This document shows positions 26,712 through 36,266 of a stretch of 64,000 nt of DNA, piece by piece. Both the position numbers and the translations under genes were made by a program. Within the stretch, counting starts at the first letter, position 1. Every line of letters begins with the position of its first letter. The notes under the pieces are model-generated. The model was not told where the DNA came from, made no database searches, and saw only the letters and a list, made by a program, of their open reading frames with translations. Source of the DNA: Chloroflexota bacterium (GTDB taxonomy: Bacteria; Chloroflexota; Anaerolineae; Anaerolineales; UBA11579); NCBI GenBank assembly GCA_019456165.1, contig VRUJ01000014.1, positions 1 to 64,000 on the forward strand. The letters run 5' to 3'.

Positions 26712-28300
26712 ATCGTTATCAATATCTGAGTCTATTCCTAATTGGACTGGTCGTAGGATTAATAACAGCCAACTACCAAGATGCACCCGGATACATGGAC
26801 GCGGATTATTATTTCGCAGGGGGTTTGCGTCTTGCAGAAGGGGAAGGTTTTTCGGAACTGGTTTTGTGGAATTATTTAGATGATCCACAGGGAATTCCGC
26901 ACCCTTCTCATGCTTATTGGTTGCCGCTGGCTTCGATAATTTCGTGGATTGGATTAAAGATTTCTGTATTCCAAAATCAATTTAAAGCTGCCCAAGCGGC
27001 CTTTATCCTAATTCTAGCCTTTATTCCGCCTCTCACAGCAAAGCTTTCCTACTCAATAACTAAAAGCAACCGTTTGGCACTGGTTGCAGGAATATTAGCT
27101 TGCTTCCCGGCATATTATCTGCCCTTCCTGACCACCCCGGATACCTTTGGTTTATATATGCTTTTAGGAAGCGTATTCCTCCTACTCTTAGGTCAGGAGG
27201 GAAACGGTATTCAAAATAAGCGTAATGGGTTTCTATTGGGGTTGGTAGTTGGACTAATGCACCTGGCCAGACAAGATGGAATTCTATGGTTAGGTGTGGC
27301 TGCGCTGGCAATCACAAGCCCAAGAAATAAGGAAAATAGTGTAAGTAACCGGCAACGCCTGGCTGCTCTAGGTCGAATCATTCTCGGTTACTTGATCGTT
27401 ATGGGTCCTTGGTTGGTGCGCAATGTGTTCGTTTTCGGAAGCCCGCAAGCACCCGGTGGATTGCAGACTTTATGGTTAACCGAATACAATGAGTTGTTTT
27501 CGTATCCAGCTAGCAGTCTAACCCTAGAACATTGGCTACAATCCGGTTTTGGGCATATTTTAGGAGCACGCTTGTGGGCACTCGGCCAGAATTTACAAAT
27601 CACCCTGGCAGTCCAAGGCTCAATTTTTCTATTGCCCCTAATCCTTTTGGGCGCCTGGGACTTGCGGAGCGACAAGAGTATCAGGTTTGCGTGCCTCGGT
27701 TGGATGCTCACATTCATTGTTATGACATTATTCTTTCCGTTTTCCGGTGTGCGTGGTGGTTTTTTCCACTCTGGAGCAGCAGTGCAGCCCTTGTTTTGGG
27801 CAATGGCGCCAGTGGGACTTAAAAAAGCAATTTCTTGGGCAAATCAAATGCGGGGTTGGAATATTCATACAGCAAGCTACATTTTCCATGCGAGCATCAT
27901 AATTTTTGCTTTTGGATTAACCAGTATAATTTTCACCCAGAGATTTCTTGGAATAGGAGAATCCCCAAAACCTTGGGGAGCTAGTGAAGCACACTATTCG
28001 GATCTCGAGCAAGTTTTACAGGAGAATGGAGCTTTGCCAGGTGATGTCGTCCTGGTGAAAAACCCGCCAGGATACTTTGCAGCCACAGAACGCGCCGCAA
28101 TCGTGATTCCTAATGGAAACTTAGAAACTTTGTTAACAGTAGCCCAGCGCTATTCGGCTAGGTTTGTGTTGTTAGAAGCTGATCACACAGTGGGTTTGGA
28201 TGGGCTTTATGAAAATCCTGCCAACCATCCAGGATTACAATATCTGGGCGTTTTTGAAGATACGCATTTATTTAGATTAGAAATTTCTCCCCAAGAGTAG
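26708..28300 (+). CDS. GT-C fold membrane glycosyltransferase-like protein
   Basis: The track starts 84 bp too early, inside the previous gene. The ATG at 26708 forms an ATGA overlap and gives 530 residues. A helix leads to MDADYYFAGGLRLAEGEGF, with paired acids, and then HPSHAYWLPLAS, the typical first-loop layout of this superfamily. About ten helices and a soluble C-terminus of about 110 residues follow. It lies in the same operon as the other GT-C genes and is followed after 3 bp by another. Confidence 0.7.
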   Translation: MNRYQYLSLFLIGLVVGLITANYQDAPGYMDADYYFAGGLRLAEGEGFSELVLWNYLDDPQGIPHPSHAYWLPLASIISWIGLKISVFQNQFKAAQAAFILILAFIPPLTAKLSYSITKSNRLALVAGILACFPAYYLPFLTTPDTFGLYMLLGSVFLLLLGQEGNGIQNKRNGFLLGLVVGLMHLARQDGILWLGVAALAITSPRNKENSVSNRQRLAALGRIILGYLIVMGPWLVRNVFVFGSPQAPGGLQTLWLTEYNELFSYPASSLTLEHWLQSGFGHILGARLWALGQNLQITLAVQGSIFLLPLILLGAWDLRSDKSIRFACLGWMLTFIVMTLFFPFSGVRGGFFHSGAAVQPLFWAMAPVGLKKAISWANQMRGWNIHTASYIFHASIIIFAFGLTSIIFTQRFLGIGESPKPWGASEAHYSDLEQVLQENGALPGDVVLVKNPPGYFAATERAAIVIPNGNLETLLTVAQRYSARFVLLEADHTVGLDGLYENPANHPGLQYLGVFEDTHLFRLEISPQE

Positions 28301-28303
28301 GTT

Positions 28304-29788
28304 ATGATTCAAAGAAATGTTCCCCTGTTGGGTTTATTGTCTGCCATATCCGTGGGGGGGTATTTGGTGTTCAGCCAGGCATTCTATGGGATCGGTTTCC
28401 CTTTAGATGATTCTTGGATACATCAGACATACGCGCGCAATCTAGCACGCGCAGGTGAGTGGGCGTTTTTCCCGGGACAACCTTCAGCTGGCTCGACCTC
28501 TCCCATTTGGGCAGCAATTTTATCAATTGGGCACGCACTTCGCCTTGGACCGTTTGTTTGGACCTTCCTCTTAGGATGGGGAATTCTGTGGGCTTTGTCA
28601 GTTGCAGGAATGTATACTTTCAACCTAGTTACACCATCCAGACCAATATGGGGTATTTGGGCGGGTGTACTGTTGGTGTTGGAGTGGCATTTAGTATGGG
28701 CTGCCGGTTCAGGTATGGAAACCTTGCTTTTTGCGCTAATTATTATTTCGGTGATAGCTTGGTTCTTAAAGATCCATTCTGAACCGGAAGAGATTACACC
28801 AAAAGTTTGGATGAGGCTGGGTTTGCTAATCGGTTTGAGCCTGTGGGTAAGACCGGAAGGAGTTACTCTGCTCGCGATGGTGGGAGCCAGTGTGTTTTTC
28901 TTGAAAATTGGATGGCAAGCGAGGTTTAAAATATGGTTTGAGATGGCTTTGGGTTTTGTATTGCTTGTAGGTCCATATCTGGTTTTTAATCAGACTTTAG
29001 CCGGAGATTGGTGGCCGAATACATTCTATGCAAAACAAGCAGAATATGCAATCTTACGCACACAACCGTTGTGGTTAAGATATTTGGAACAATTGAGTCT
29101 TCCTTTGGTTGGCGTTGGGGCATTATTGCTCCCCGGGTTCATCAAATCCATATTATTAGTTCTTCGCAGCCGGAATTGGCCAGTTTTGTTAGCAACTATT
29201 TGGGTAATGGGCCATTTAGGTTTGTACGCTTTGCGTTTGCCTGTGACCTACCAGCACGGACGATATATTATCCCTATTATGCCGGTCTTCTTCATGCTTG
29301 GGTTATCAGGGATGGCGGCTCTGGTCAAACCATCCTCAAACGGGCTATGGCCGCGTCTTTTGGGCCGCGCCTGGCTTATCTCTTGCGGTCTGGTTATTAT
29401 TATTTTTTGGGGGTTTGGGGCAGCTGCTTATGCCCGGGATGTGGCTTTTATTGAGAGTGAAATGGTTGCCACTGCAAAATGGGTGGCAGAAAATATCAAA
29501 GAAGGTGACGTGGTTGCAGCTCACGATATTGGCGCGCTGGGTTATTTTGCAGAGAGGCCGTTATTGGACCTAGCCGGTTTAGTTTCGCCGGATGTGATAG
29601 CATTTATACGGGACGAAGGGCGTTTAGCAAATTACTTAGATTTGCAACGAACAACCTACGTGGTTACCTTTCCGGGTTGGTATCCGGAGTTGGTGGAGCG
29701 AAGCCAGTTGATATATTCAACCGCAGGAGAAATTAACCCCACAATGGGAGCTGAAAATATGGCAGTCTATCTTTGGACGCTTCCCTGA
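28304..29788 (+). CDS. GT-C fold membrane glycosyltransferase-like protein
   Basis: This 494-residue protein is the last gene of the GT-C operon. After the first helix come LDDSWIHQTYARNLARAGEW and GSTSPIWAAIL, closely matching the DDAFI-YARN-TTPL pattern of the protein at 14554 and pointing to the same subgroup. The paired Asp are likely catalytic. Around ten helices and a soluble C-terminus of about 110 residues follow (AAHDIGALGYFAERPLLDL). That C-terminal pattern also appears in the 14554 protein (DVGVLGYYIPTRILD), so these two are paralogues. Confidence 0.72.
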   Translation: MIQRNVPLLGLLSAISVGGYLVFSQAFYGIGFPLDDSWIHQTYARNLARAGEWAFFPGQPSAGSTSPIWAAILSIGHALRLGPFVWTFLLGWGILWALSVAGMYTFNLVTPSRPIWGIWAGVLLVLEWHLVWAAGSGMETLLFALIIISVIAWFLKIHSEPEEITPKVWMRLGLLIGLSLWVRPEGVTLLAMVGASVFFLKIGWQARFKIWFEMALGFVLLVGPYLVFNQTLAGDWWPNTFYAKQAEYAILRTQPLWLRYLEQLSLPLVGVGALLLPGFIKSILLVLRSRNWPVLLATIWVMGHLGLYALRLPVTYQHGRYIIPIMPVFFMLGLSGMAALVKPSSNGLWPRLLGRAWLISCGLVIIIFWGFGAAAYARDVAFIESEMVATAKWVAENIKEGDVVAAHDIGALGYFAERPLLDLAGLVSPDVIAFIRDEGRLANYLDLQRTTYVVTFPGWYPELVERSQLIYSTAGEINPTMGAENMAVYLWTLP

Positions 29789-29816
29789 CAGAAACATTTC
29801 AATTTAATAAAATATG

Positions 29817-29845
29817 TTGCCCGCATAGTACTCATGTGCTATACT
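29817..29845 (+). promoter_or_regulatory. Promoter of the DegU/DegS-like operon
   Basis: TTGCCC and TATACT are separated by 17 nt, and the -10 is preceded by TGC (extended -10). It lies about 50 nt upstream of the response regulator start. Confidence 0.7.
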
Positions 29846-29899
29846 CTCAGAAATGTTTAGATATATTCGATTTTTAACGTTTTGAATTTGGGGACCCCT

Positions 29900-30601
29900 A
29901 TGAGAATGATTTCTATTGTTGTGGTTGATGACCATCCTCTATTCCGGCAGGGTGTAGTTGATTCATTTTCCTTGGAATCAGATTTTGATGTTATTGGGCA
30001 AGCCTCCAACGGGAAAAAAGGGTTTGAATTGATCCGTGAAAAGAAGCCGCAGGTTGCTGTGGTTGACGTAAACCTTCCAGAAATTAACGGACAACAAGTT
30101 GCCCGACAGGTTGTTGCTGAGAAGCTGCCGACACGGGTGATCCTTCTCACTGCATATGATGATGCCGAGCAGGTGATTCATGCTATGAGGGCTGGCGCAG
30201 TGGCTTATTGTGCCAAAGATATTCTTCCTGAAAAGCTGGTAGAGATTGTTCGCTCAGTCGCTGATGGAAAATATGTGGTCCATTATGAAACCTTAGACGC
30301 GGATGGTTTGGATCAATGGATGATTGAGCAAACTGAACAAGCTATCCGCCCTTACAGCGACCCAGGAGATCCTTTCCATCCATTATCTGGGAGGGAGATG
30401 GAAGTCTTAGAGAATGTGACCAAAGGAATGAGCAATAAAGAAATTGCCAGCTTACTCGGAATCAGCCACCAAACAGTTAAAAATCACGTCACTGCAATCC
30501 TTCGAAAACTGGGTGTTGATGACCGTACGCAAGCGGCCGTTTTTGCTTTACGTCGGGGATGGGTGCGGTTGTATAAAGATAATCCGGAATCTCGGGAGTA
30601 A
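29900..30601 (+). CDS. NarL/DegU-type response regulator
   Basis: This is a DNA-binding two-component regulator of 233 residues from the ATG at 29900 (the track uses an upstream TTG). The receiver spans residues 1-120 with VVDDHPLF and phosphoacceptor Asp56 in VVDVNLP. A LuxR-type helix-turn-helix occupies about 165-225 (LSGREMEVLENVTKGMSNKEIA, then HQTVKNHV). The partner kinase starts 3 nt after its stop and is DegS-like, so this is a DegU analogue. It lies directly upstream of the Flp/Tad pilus genes and may control them, though no binding site can be named. Confidence 0.93.
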   Translation: MRMISIVVVDDHPLFRQGVVDSFSLESDFDVIGQASNGKKGFELIREKKPQVAVVDVNLPEINGQQVARQVVAEKLPTRVILLTAYDDAEQVIHAMRAGAVAYCAKDILPEKLVEIVRSVADGKYVVHYETLDADGLDQWMIEQTEQAIRPYSDPGDPFHPLSGREMEVLENVTKGMSNKEIASLLGISHQTVKNHVTAILRKLGVDDRTQAAVFALRRGWVRLYKDNPESRE

Positions 30602-30604
30602 GTG

Positions 30605-31693
30605 ATGGCCTTACCAGAAGGAACGCAGGAACAAGCTGAAGAGCAAAAAGTGAAGGGCCCAGAAACAAGCCCTTGGGATGTTTTGATCGAAAAAGCACAA
30701 ACCGAATCCGAGGAAGTACAACGTGAATTAAAAGAAATTGCTCTTATGCTTGACCAAAGTAAGGTTGAGGTGGAAAAATTAGCTCAACGCAGCGCAACAA
30801 TTACTATGCACTTACAACAAGTTCAAGCGAAAGTTGAAACGATTCCACCGGCAGATATTCGCGTAGCCTACGATGCTGCCCTGGATGCTCAACAGCGCCT
30901 AGCTGTAATGCGCGGTCAGGTTGAGAAATTGCAGAGCGACCAGATTCACCTTGAACGTTTCATGGGATTGCTTGATGACCTGAACGGTGCTTTGGGGGCT
31001 GGTTCAAAACCCGATAGTCATAATGGAGGAGGTAGATTTGCCTCCGCCGAGATGATGATTCAAGCCCAGGAAGCGGAACGGCAAAGGCTTTCTCGCAAAA
31101 TGCACGATGGTCCAGCTCAAGCCCTCGCAAATTTTATTTTATTGACCGAAATCGCTATGCGCCTTTTTGACCACGACCAAGATAAAGCTCGTGAAGAATT
31201 GTCTAATTTGAAGATTGCTGCAGGAACCACATTCCAGAAAGTGCGTGATTTTATTTTTGACTTACGGCCAATGATGTTAGATGACCTGGGATTGGTTCCG
31301 ACCATCAAACGATATGTAACTGCTTTTGGGGAAAAATCCGAACAGGATATTGGCGTCACTGTCACTGGAACCGAGCGACGTTTTGAATCCTATTTAGAAG
31401 TGATGATTTTCAGGTCTGTTCAAGAATTATTGACAAATGCTGCCCAGCACAGCCAGGGAAATCAGATAAAAGTTCAATTGAATATCACCGAAACTGAAGT
31501 AAGAGCCAGTGTTGAAGATGATGGCAAAGGCTTTGATTCAACCATTGCAGCTGAAAGCTCCGGGTTAGGGTTAAAATTGATCAGGGAGCGCGTGGAAATG
31601 CTGGGAGGAAACTTTGAAATTGACAGCGCTGTTGGCCAGGGAGTGAGAGTAAATATTACGATACCAACTGAAAATACAGCCCCCTTTGCATAA
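30605..31693 (+). CDS. DegS-like cytoplasmic sensor histidine kinase
   Basis: This soluble sensor kinase has 362 residues from the ATG at 30605 (GGGAG 7 nt upstream). Residues about 20-130 are a long coiled coil matching the DegS sensor domain. The HisKA_3 phosphorylation helix follows (EAERQRLSRKMHDGPAQ, with the phosphorylated His), then LRPMMLDDLGL. The ATPase domain has the N box LLTNAAQH, G1 DDGKGFD and G2 GLGLKLIRERV. There is no membrane segment, so it senses an internal signal. It should phosphorylate the regulator encoded just upstream. Confidence 0.93.
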   Translation: MALPEGTQEQAEEQKVKGPETSPWDVLIEKAQTESEEVQRELKEIALMLDQSKVEVEKLAQRSATITMHLQQVQAKVETIPPADIRVAYDAALDAQQRLAVMRGQVEKLQSDQIHLERFMGLLDDLNGALGAGSKPDSHNGGGRFASAEMMIQAQEAERQRLSRKMHDGPAQALANFILLTEIAMRLFDHDQDKAREELSNLKIAAGTTFQKVRDFIFDLRPMMLDDLGLVPTIKRYVTAFGEKSEQDIGVTVTGTERRFESYLEVMIFRSVQELLTNAAQHSQGNQIKVQLNITETEVRASVEDDGKGFDSTIAAESSGLGLKLIRERVEMLGGNFEIDSAVGQGVRVNITIPTENTAPFA

Positions 31694-31721
31694 CTGTTAG
31701 GTAATTAACCCTTAAATACTA

Positions 31722-31750
31722 TTGATTTCAAATCCAAAAACCTCTATAAT
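31722..31750 (+). promoter_or_regulatory. Strong promoter of the Flp pilin gene
   Basis: TTGATT and TATAAT are separated by 17 nt, followed by a leader of about 43 nt containing a small CTCTG/CAGAG hairpin and then GGTGG before the pilin ATG. Together with a terminator after the gene, this makes flp its own highly expressed unit. Confidence 0.78.
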
Positions 31751-31799
31751 GAAATCATCTCTGGGAAAAACAGAGAAATTCTAAAATGAAAGGTGGTGG

Positions 31800-31952
31800 A
31801 TGAAAATGTTGTTTGCTCCCAAAGAAAAGGGACAGGGCCTCGTAGAATATGCTTTGATTCTGGTTCTGGTAGCCATTGTGGTTATCGTAATTCTCGCCCT
31901 GCTCGGACCCGCGATTGGTAACGTATTTAGCTCTATTATCGTTGGTATCTGA
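31800..31952 (+). CDS. flp: Flp-type pilin (not in ORF track)
   Basis: This 50-residue prepilin was found by hand translation. It has a short basic leader (MKMLFAPKEKG), then a predicted prepilin peptidase cut after Gly11. The mature start QGLVEYALILVLVAIVV carries the diagnostic Glu at +5 and Tyr at +6, followed by the hydrophobic assembly helix. The mature protein of about 39 residues is the major subunit of a Tad (type IVc) pilus. It has its own promoter and terminator ahead of the cpaB operon, suggesting a high subunit-to-machine ratio. No second pilin or TadE/TadF is nearby. Confidence 0.93.
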   Translation: MKMLFAPKEKGQGLVEYALILVLVAIVVIVILALLGPAIGNVFSSIIVGI

Positions 31953-32020
31953 TCCATTTATTCAGACGTATTCGTAAAATTTTTTCGAATCAACGGTTGC
32001 AAAATATTCCAATCGTATTC

Positions 32021-32060
32021 AAATGATAAGGCCCTGTTGAAATGCAGGGTCTTATCATTT
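32021..32060 (+). terminator. Intrinsic terminator after flp
   Basis: A 16-bp stem (left arm AAATGATAAGGCCCTG) with one G-U pair and an 8-nt loop is followed by T-rich sequence. It separates the pilin unit from cpaB. Confidence 0.88.
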
Positions 32061-32285
32061 ATCATTTATTTACAATTCTAAACAGATAAATATTCATTTG
32101 TAACGTATTTGCGCAACAATACTTATAAAAATATGGCATAATCAAGTAGACTATATTTGTCCTATTATTGGGCATCTATCTAATTTGTACCAGTACTCAT
32201 TTCGACTTGACTTTTCCATGTTAAAGCGTATGATTGTTTTCATAACCATTAAAGAAAATTATATTCTAGAAAACCAGGAGGCATC

Positions 32286-33491
32286 ATGCGTCTAGGACGG
32301 TTATTAATCATATTAGCAATAGTACTTATCGGAGGAGTAGCAGCCTTGTTCTTCCTCCTCCGTGGGTCTACTGGAGGGGACGAAGCTGCGACTCCCGAGC
32401 CAGAAGTATTATTGCTAAACATAATAAGTGTTGGCCAACCAATTGCGCGCGGTGAAATAATCACTGAAGTAAAATTGGATACAATTGCAATTTTGGATGA
32501 AGAATTTATTCCCGATATAATGTTCATCGACCTGATTGATGTTGTGGGATACCGTGCGAGATTTGACTTAGATCAAGCAGTTCCATTAACTAGGGGGATG
32601 TTGGTTGAGTCACTGGAAGGGCTTTCAGAAATTGGCTCGGATGCTTCGTTACTAATTCCGGAAAACAGAGTAGCGATCTCTATTCCAATGAACCGCTTCT
32701 CAGGTGTTGCATATGGCTTACGGCGGGGAGACCATGTTAATGTTCTCGTTACTATGTTATTTGTAGATTTGGACACCCAATATCAAACCTTGCTTCCCAA
32801 TACTTTAGCTGGCTTGATTGCTCCAGGCCCCAATGTATTAATGACTATCGATACTGAAGAAGAAACCAATGCTACTTTAACTCTTGACACTGAACTCTTT
32901 TTGCGGAACCTCACGGCCCAAAGCGTAACAGGTGGCTCTCTCTCTCCTTTAGGTCGAGTAGAGTTTGACGCAGTATTTAGTGAAACACCTTACTACATCG
33001 TCCCATCTGAGCCCCAACAGCGGCCGCGCATGGTGAGCCAAACTTTGTTGCAGGATGTTATCGTACTAAATGTCGGCAACTTCCCACAACCTACAGATGA
33101 AGAAGAAGAAATAATCCAAGAACCTGAACCCGTGGAAGGGGAAGAACCTCAACCCGCAGAGGCGGCAGAAGAACCCCCCCCAGCTGAAGGTGAGGAAGTT
33201 GTTGAGGAAGTAGTACAATTACCAGATATAATTACACTGATCGTAACACCTCAAGAAGCGGTTACCTTGAACTATCTTATGTTGTCTGGCGCTGATTTGA
33301 ACATAGTGATGAGAGCAAGTGGAGATGATAGCCGCATAAACACAGATTCAGTTACGTTACAATACTTGCTGGATAATTACAATATCCTGGTTCCAGCGCA
33401 GCTCCCTTATGGGTTTGAACCTGCAGTGAATGAGATAATTAATCCTGCGATGAGTGATCTATTAGAGAGTTTATTAATTCCAGAGGAGTAA
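32286..33491 (+). CDS. cpaB: Tad pilus assembly protein CpaB/RcpC
   Basis: This 401-residue protein has an N-terminal membrane helix (LLIILAIVLIGGVAALFFLL), then a SAF domain around residues 45-115 (VGQPIARGEII) and the RcpC/CpaB region (ENRVAISIPMNRFSG, LRRGDHVNVLVTM). A Glu/Pro-rich insertion (residues about 275-310) is acidic low complexity. It has an ideal AGGAGG upstream of the ATG. In diderms CpaB stabilises the secretin. With no secretin gene here, it probably acts in a single-membrane envelope. Confidence 0.88.
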   Translation: MRLGRLLIILAIVLIGGVAALFFLLRGSTGGDEAATPEPEVLLLNIISVGQPIARGEIITEVKLDTIAILDEEFIPDIMFIDLIDVVGYRARFDLDQAVPLTRGMLVESLEGLSEIGSDASLLIPENRVAISIPMNRFSGVAYGLRRGDHVNVLVTMLFVDLDTQYQTLLPNTLAGLIAPGPNVLMTIDTEEETNATLTLDTELFLRNLTAQSVTGGSLSPLGRVEFDAVFSETPYYIVPSEPQQRPRMVSQTLLQDVIVLNVGNFPQPTDEEEEIIQEPEPVEGEEPQPAEAAEEPPPAEGEEVVEEVVQLPDIITLIVTPQEAVTLNYLMLSGADLNIVMRASGDDSRINTDSVTLQYLLDNYNILVPAQLPYGFEPAVNEIINPAMSDLLESLLIPEE

Positions 33492-33515
33492 GCATTAGAA
33501 TCTTGGAGTAATTGA

Positions 33516-34754
33516 ATGACAGATGAAAAAATCCGCGTGCTTATTGTTGATGATATAGCAGAGACGCGTGAAAACATCCGAAAACTATTACAATTTGAAA
33601 CAGATGTAGAAGTAGTAGGCGCAGCAAGGACGGGCGCAGAAGGAATCCAGTTAGCGGGAGAATCGGAACCAGATGTGGTTCTCATGGATATCAATATGCC
33701 GGATATGGATGGAATCGCTGCTACTGAAGCCATCCGAAGCAAATACCCGGCGACTCAGATAGTAATATTATCTGTGCAAAGCGATGCGAATTATATGCGA
33801 CGCGCCATGTTGGCGGGTGCACGCGATTTTCTCACAAAACCACCCGATGTAGATGAACTAACCGCGGCCATCCGGCGAGCTGGAGAAATGGCTCAATCGG
33901 AGAGAGCCAAAAGAGCAGCATCTACTATGATGGTTCAATCAAGCGGGCCGGCTACCGGACCACTTGTCTCAATGCCGCACTTAACCCAAGGCAAAGTGAT
34001 TACGATTTATGGACCTAAGGGAGGGACTGGATCTACTACCCTGGCTGCCAATTTAGCAGTAGCCATGCACAGTAGTGAAACACCCGTTTCTGTGGCCGAT
34101 GCGAATTTGCAATTTGGAGATCTATCTTTTTTCTTCAATGAGCAAGGCAAAAATAACATCGCTGATCTAGCGCCGCGGGCAAACGAACTGGATGCGGAAA
34201 TCGTTGATGATGTAATTATTGAACACGCAGATTCTGGAATAAAAATCCTGGCTGCGCCAATGCGTCCCGAACATGCAGAATCCGTTACCGGCGAACAGTT
34301 TGGTTCGGTGATTAAATTTTTGCGCCAGATGTACTCTTACGTGATTGTGGATACAGCTTCATTGCTGACAGATGTCACCCTAGCGGTTCTAGATGTTAGT
34401 GATATCATTGTGTTAATAACCACCCAAGACATTCCAGCCATCAAAAATGCCCGGTTATTCTTAGATTTAGCCAACGCGCTTTCACTCGACCGGGAACGAA
34501 TTTTAATGGTCATGAATCGTTTTGATAAACGACGGACAAATATTACCCCTGCTAAAGTCAGCGATAATTTTAAGCAAGAATTCGCTGCGGTAGTTCCTGT
34601 GGATGAAAAATTAGTGATACCAGCAATGGATCGGGGGATACCTTTTATGTTACAGAATAAATCACATCCCGTCTCTCGTGCCATTCTTCAACTTGCAGAA
34701 AATACCCGCAAAAAAATTAACGAACTTGAAGAGATGGAAGCGGAACATGTATAA
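33516..34754 (+). CDS. cpaE: Receiver-ParA fusion, pilus localisation protein CpaE/TadZ
   Basis: This 412-residue two-domain protein has a receiver (residues 5-125, phosphoacceptor Asp58 in LMDINMPDMDG) followed by a MinD/ParA-like ATPase from about 160. The deviant Walker A is GPKGGTGSTTLAANLA. CpaE/TadZ proteins position the Tad machine. Many relatives have a degenerate receiver, but here the acidic pair and Asp58 are intact, so phosphorylation may control assembly, perhaps by the DegS-like kinase upstream (inference). Confidence 0.9.
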   Translation: MTDEKIRVLIVDDIAETRENIRKLLQFETDVEVVGAARTGAEGIQLAGESEPDVVLMDINMPDMDGIAATEAIRSKYPATQIVILSVQSDANYMRRAMLAGARDFLTKPPDVDELTAAIRRAGEMAQSERAKRAASTMMVQSSGPATGPLVSMPHLTQGKVITIYGPKGGTGSTTLAANLAVAMHSSETPVSVADANLQFGDLSFFFNEQGKNNIADLAPRANELDAEIVDDVIIEHADSGIKILAAPMRPEHAESVTGEQFGSVIKFLRQMYSYVIVDTASLLTDVTLAVLDVSDIIVLITTQDIPAIKNARLFLDLANALSLDRERILMVMNRFDKRRTNITPAKVSDNFKQEFAAVVPVDEKLVIPAMDRGIPFMLQNKSHPVSRAILQLAENTRKKINELEEMEAEHV

Positions 34755-34807
34755 GAGATGGAATTTGATGATTGTTAGCATGCAAGTAAAAATAGGAGTC
34801 TGAAATA

Positions 34808-36235
34808 ATGTCATTACTTAAACGCCTCGAGAAAGGACAAGGCGAATCTGGCGAGTCTGGACCTCAAGAAGGCGGGCGATCAGGCGGTGGTGGTCAGCAG
34901 GGCGGCTCGAAATTGTCTTCTCTTCAATCGCGGCGTGTTGCACCACCTGGAGCAGATTCCCAGCGTGATACATATTTTGACTTAAAGACCAGGGTTCAGA
35001 ACCGTCTATTGGCTGAATTGGACCCAGCGATGGATGTTTCCAAAATCGCTGAAGTGCGCAAAACCATTCAGGATTTATTTGAACAGATCTTGGCAGAAGA
35101 AAGTATCCCTCTTTCTAGACCTGAAAAACACCGTTTATTTGAACAAATTGCAGCTGAGATCTTAGGTTTTGGTCCATTGGATCCGCTATTAAGGGAAGAG
35201 GGGATCACGGAAGTTATGGTTAACGGGGCCAAGAACATCTACGTTGAACGCAAAGGCACCCTCACCCGGGTACCTGTATCATTTGAAAGCGATGAGCATG
35301 TCATGCGCATAATAGACCGTATCGTTGCGCCTCTGGGACGCAGGATCGATGAACAAAGCCCCTATGTGGATGCTCGTCTCCCAGATGGATCGCGTGTGAA
35401 TGCGATCATTCCGCCAATATCATTGGTAGGTCCATCCCTCACCATTCGTATCTTTTCGAAAAACCCGATCACAGTTGAGCAATATATTGGGTTCGGCTCG
35501 ATGACCCCAGAAGCCATGCAGTTTTGTAAAGCCTGCGTTGAATCTAAATTAAACATTGTTGTCTCTGGAGGTACAGGCTCAGGCAAGACAACACTACTCA
35601 ATATACTTTCCGGCTTTATCCCGGAGGGTGACAGGATAATCACAATTGAAAATGCGGCGGAGCTACAACTTCGCCAGGAACACGTCGTCACCTTGGAATC
35701 TCGCCCGCCAAATATCGAAGGCCGTGGAGAAGTCACGATCCAGCATTTAGTTATCAACTCATTGCGTATGCGTCCTGATCGTATTGTAGTCGGAGAGATT
35801 CGTGACGGAGCGGCTCTCGACATGCTCCAAGCGATGAACACAGGCCATGACGGCTCTCTGACGACCGCTCACTCCAACAGCCCGCGTGATACTATCGCTC
35901 GTATTGAAACCATGGCCTTGATGGCTGGTTTTGATCTCCCTATCCGTGCGATTCGTGAACAAATTGCCAGTGCAGTGGATTTGATTGTGCATATCGATCG
36001 TTTGAGGGACGGTTCCCGGAAAGTTGTCTACATTAGTGAAGTCGCTGGGATGGAAGGAGACGTTATCACATTGACCGATCTATTCCAATACGAACAAACT
36101 GGTTTCGATGAGGGTAAAATTATTGGCCAATTTCGAGCAACGGGATTGCGACCTAAGTTCATGGATAAAATCGAAGCCTCAGGTATCCATCTTCCTGCTT
36201 CTATTTTTGGTGTTGGCAAGCGGCAAAGGTATTAA
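34808..36235 (+). CDS. cpaF: Tad pilus assembly ATPase CpaF/TadA
   Basis: This 475-residue member of the type II/IV secretion ATPases powers pilus extension and probably retraction. It shows Walker A GGTGSGKTTLLN (about residue 260), a Walker B/Asp box region, and the His boxes around LTTAHSNSPRDTIARIE. The N-terminal 45 residues are a Gly/Gln/Ser-rich flexible stretch. An N-terminal domain with EILGFGPLDPLL, typical of CpaF, precedes the core. AGGAG precedes the ATG. It lies between cpaE and tadB in standard tad order. Confidence 0.95.
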   Translation: MSLLKRLEKGQGESGESGPQEGGRSGGGGQQGGSKLSSLQSRRVAPPGADSQRDTYFDLKTRVQNRLLAELDPAMDVSKIAEVRKTIQDLFEQILAEESIPLSRPEKHRLFEQIAAEILGFGPLDPLLREEGITEVMVNGAKNIYVERKGTLTRVPVSFESDEHVMRIIDRIVAPLGRRIDEQSPYVDARLPDGSRVNAIIPPISLVGPSLTIRIFSKNPITVEQYIGFGSMTPEAMQFCKACVESKLNIVVSGGTGSGKTTLLNILSGFIPEGDRIITIENAAELQLRQEHVVTLESRPPNIEGRGEVTIQHLVINSLRMRPDRIVVGEIRDGAALDMLQAMNTGHDGSLTTAHSNSPRDTIARIETMALMAGFDLPIRAIREQIASAVDLIVHIDRLRDGSRKVVYISEVAGMEGDVITLTDLFQYEQTGFDEGKIIGQFRATGLRPKFMDKIEASGIHLPASIFGVGKRQRY

Positions 36236-36266
36236 AAACAATATCTAAGAGAATTGTGCTGAAGAT

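Noticed and set aside
32109-32142. Possible promoter before cpaB (TTGCGC and CATAAT)
   Set aside because: The spacing is 22 nt, too far for a sigma-A promoter, so I could not support it although some promoter after the flp terminator is expected.
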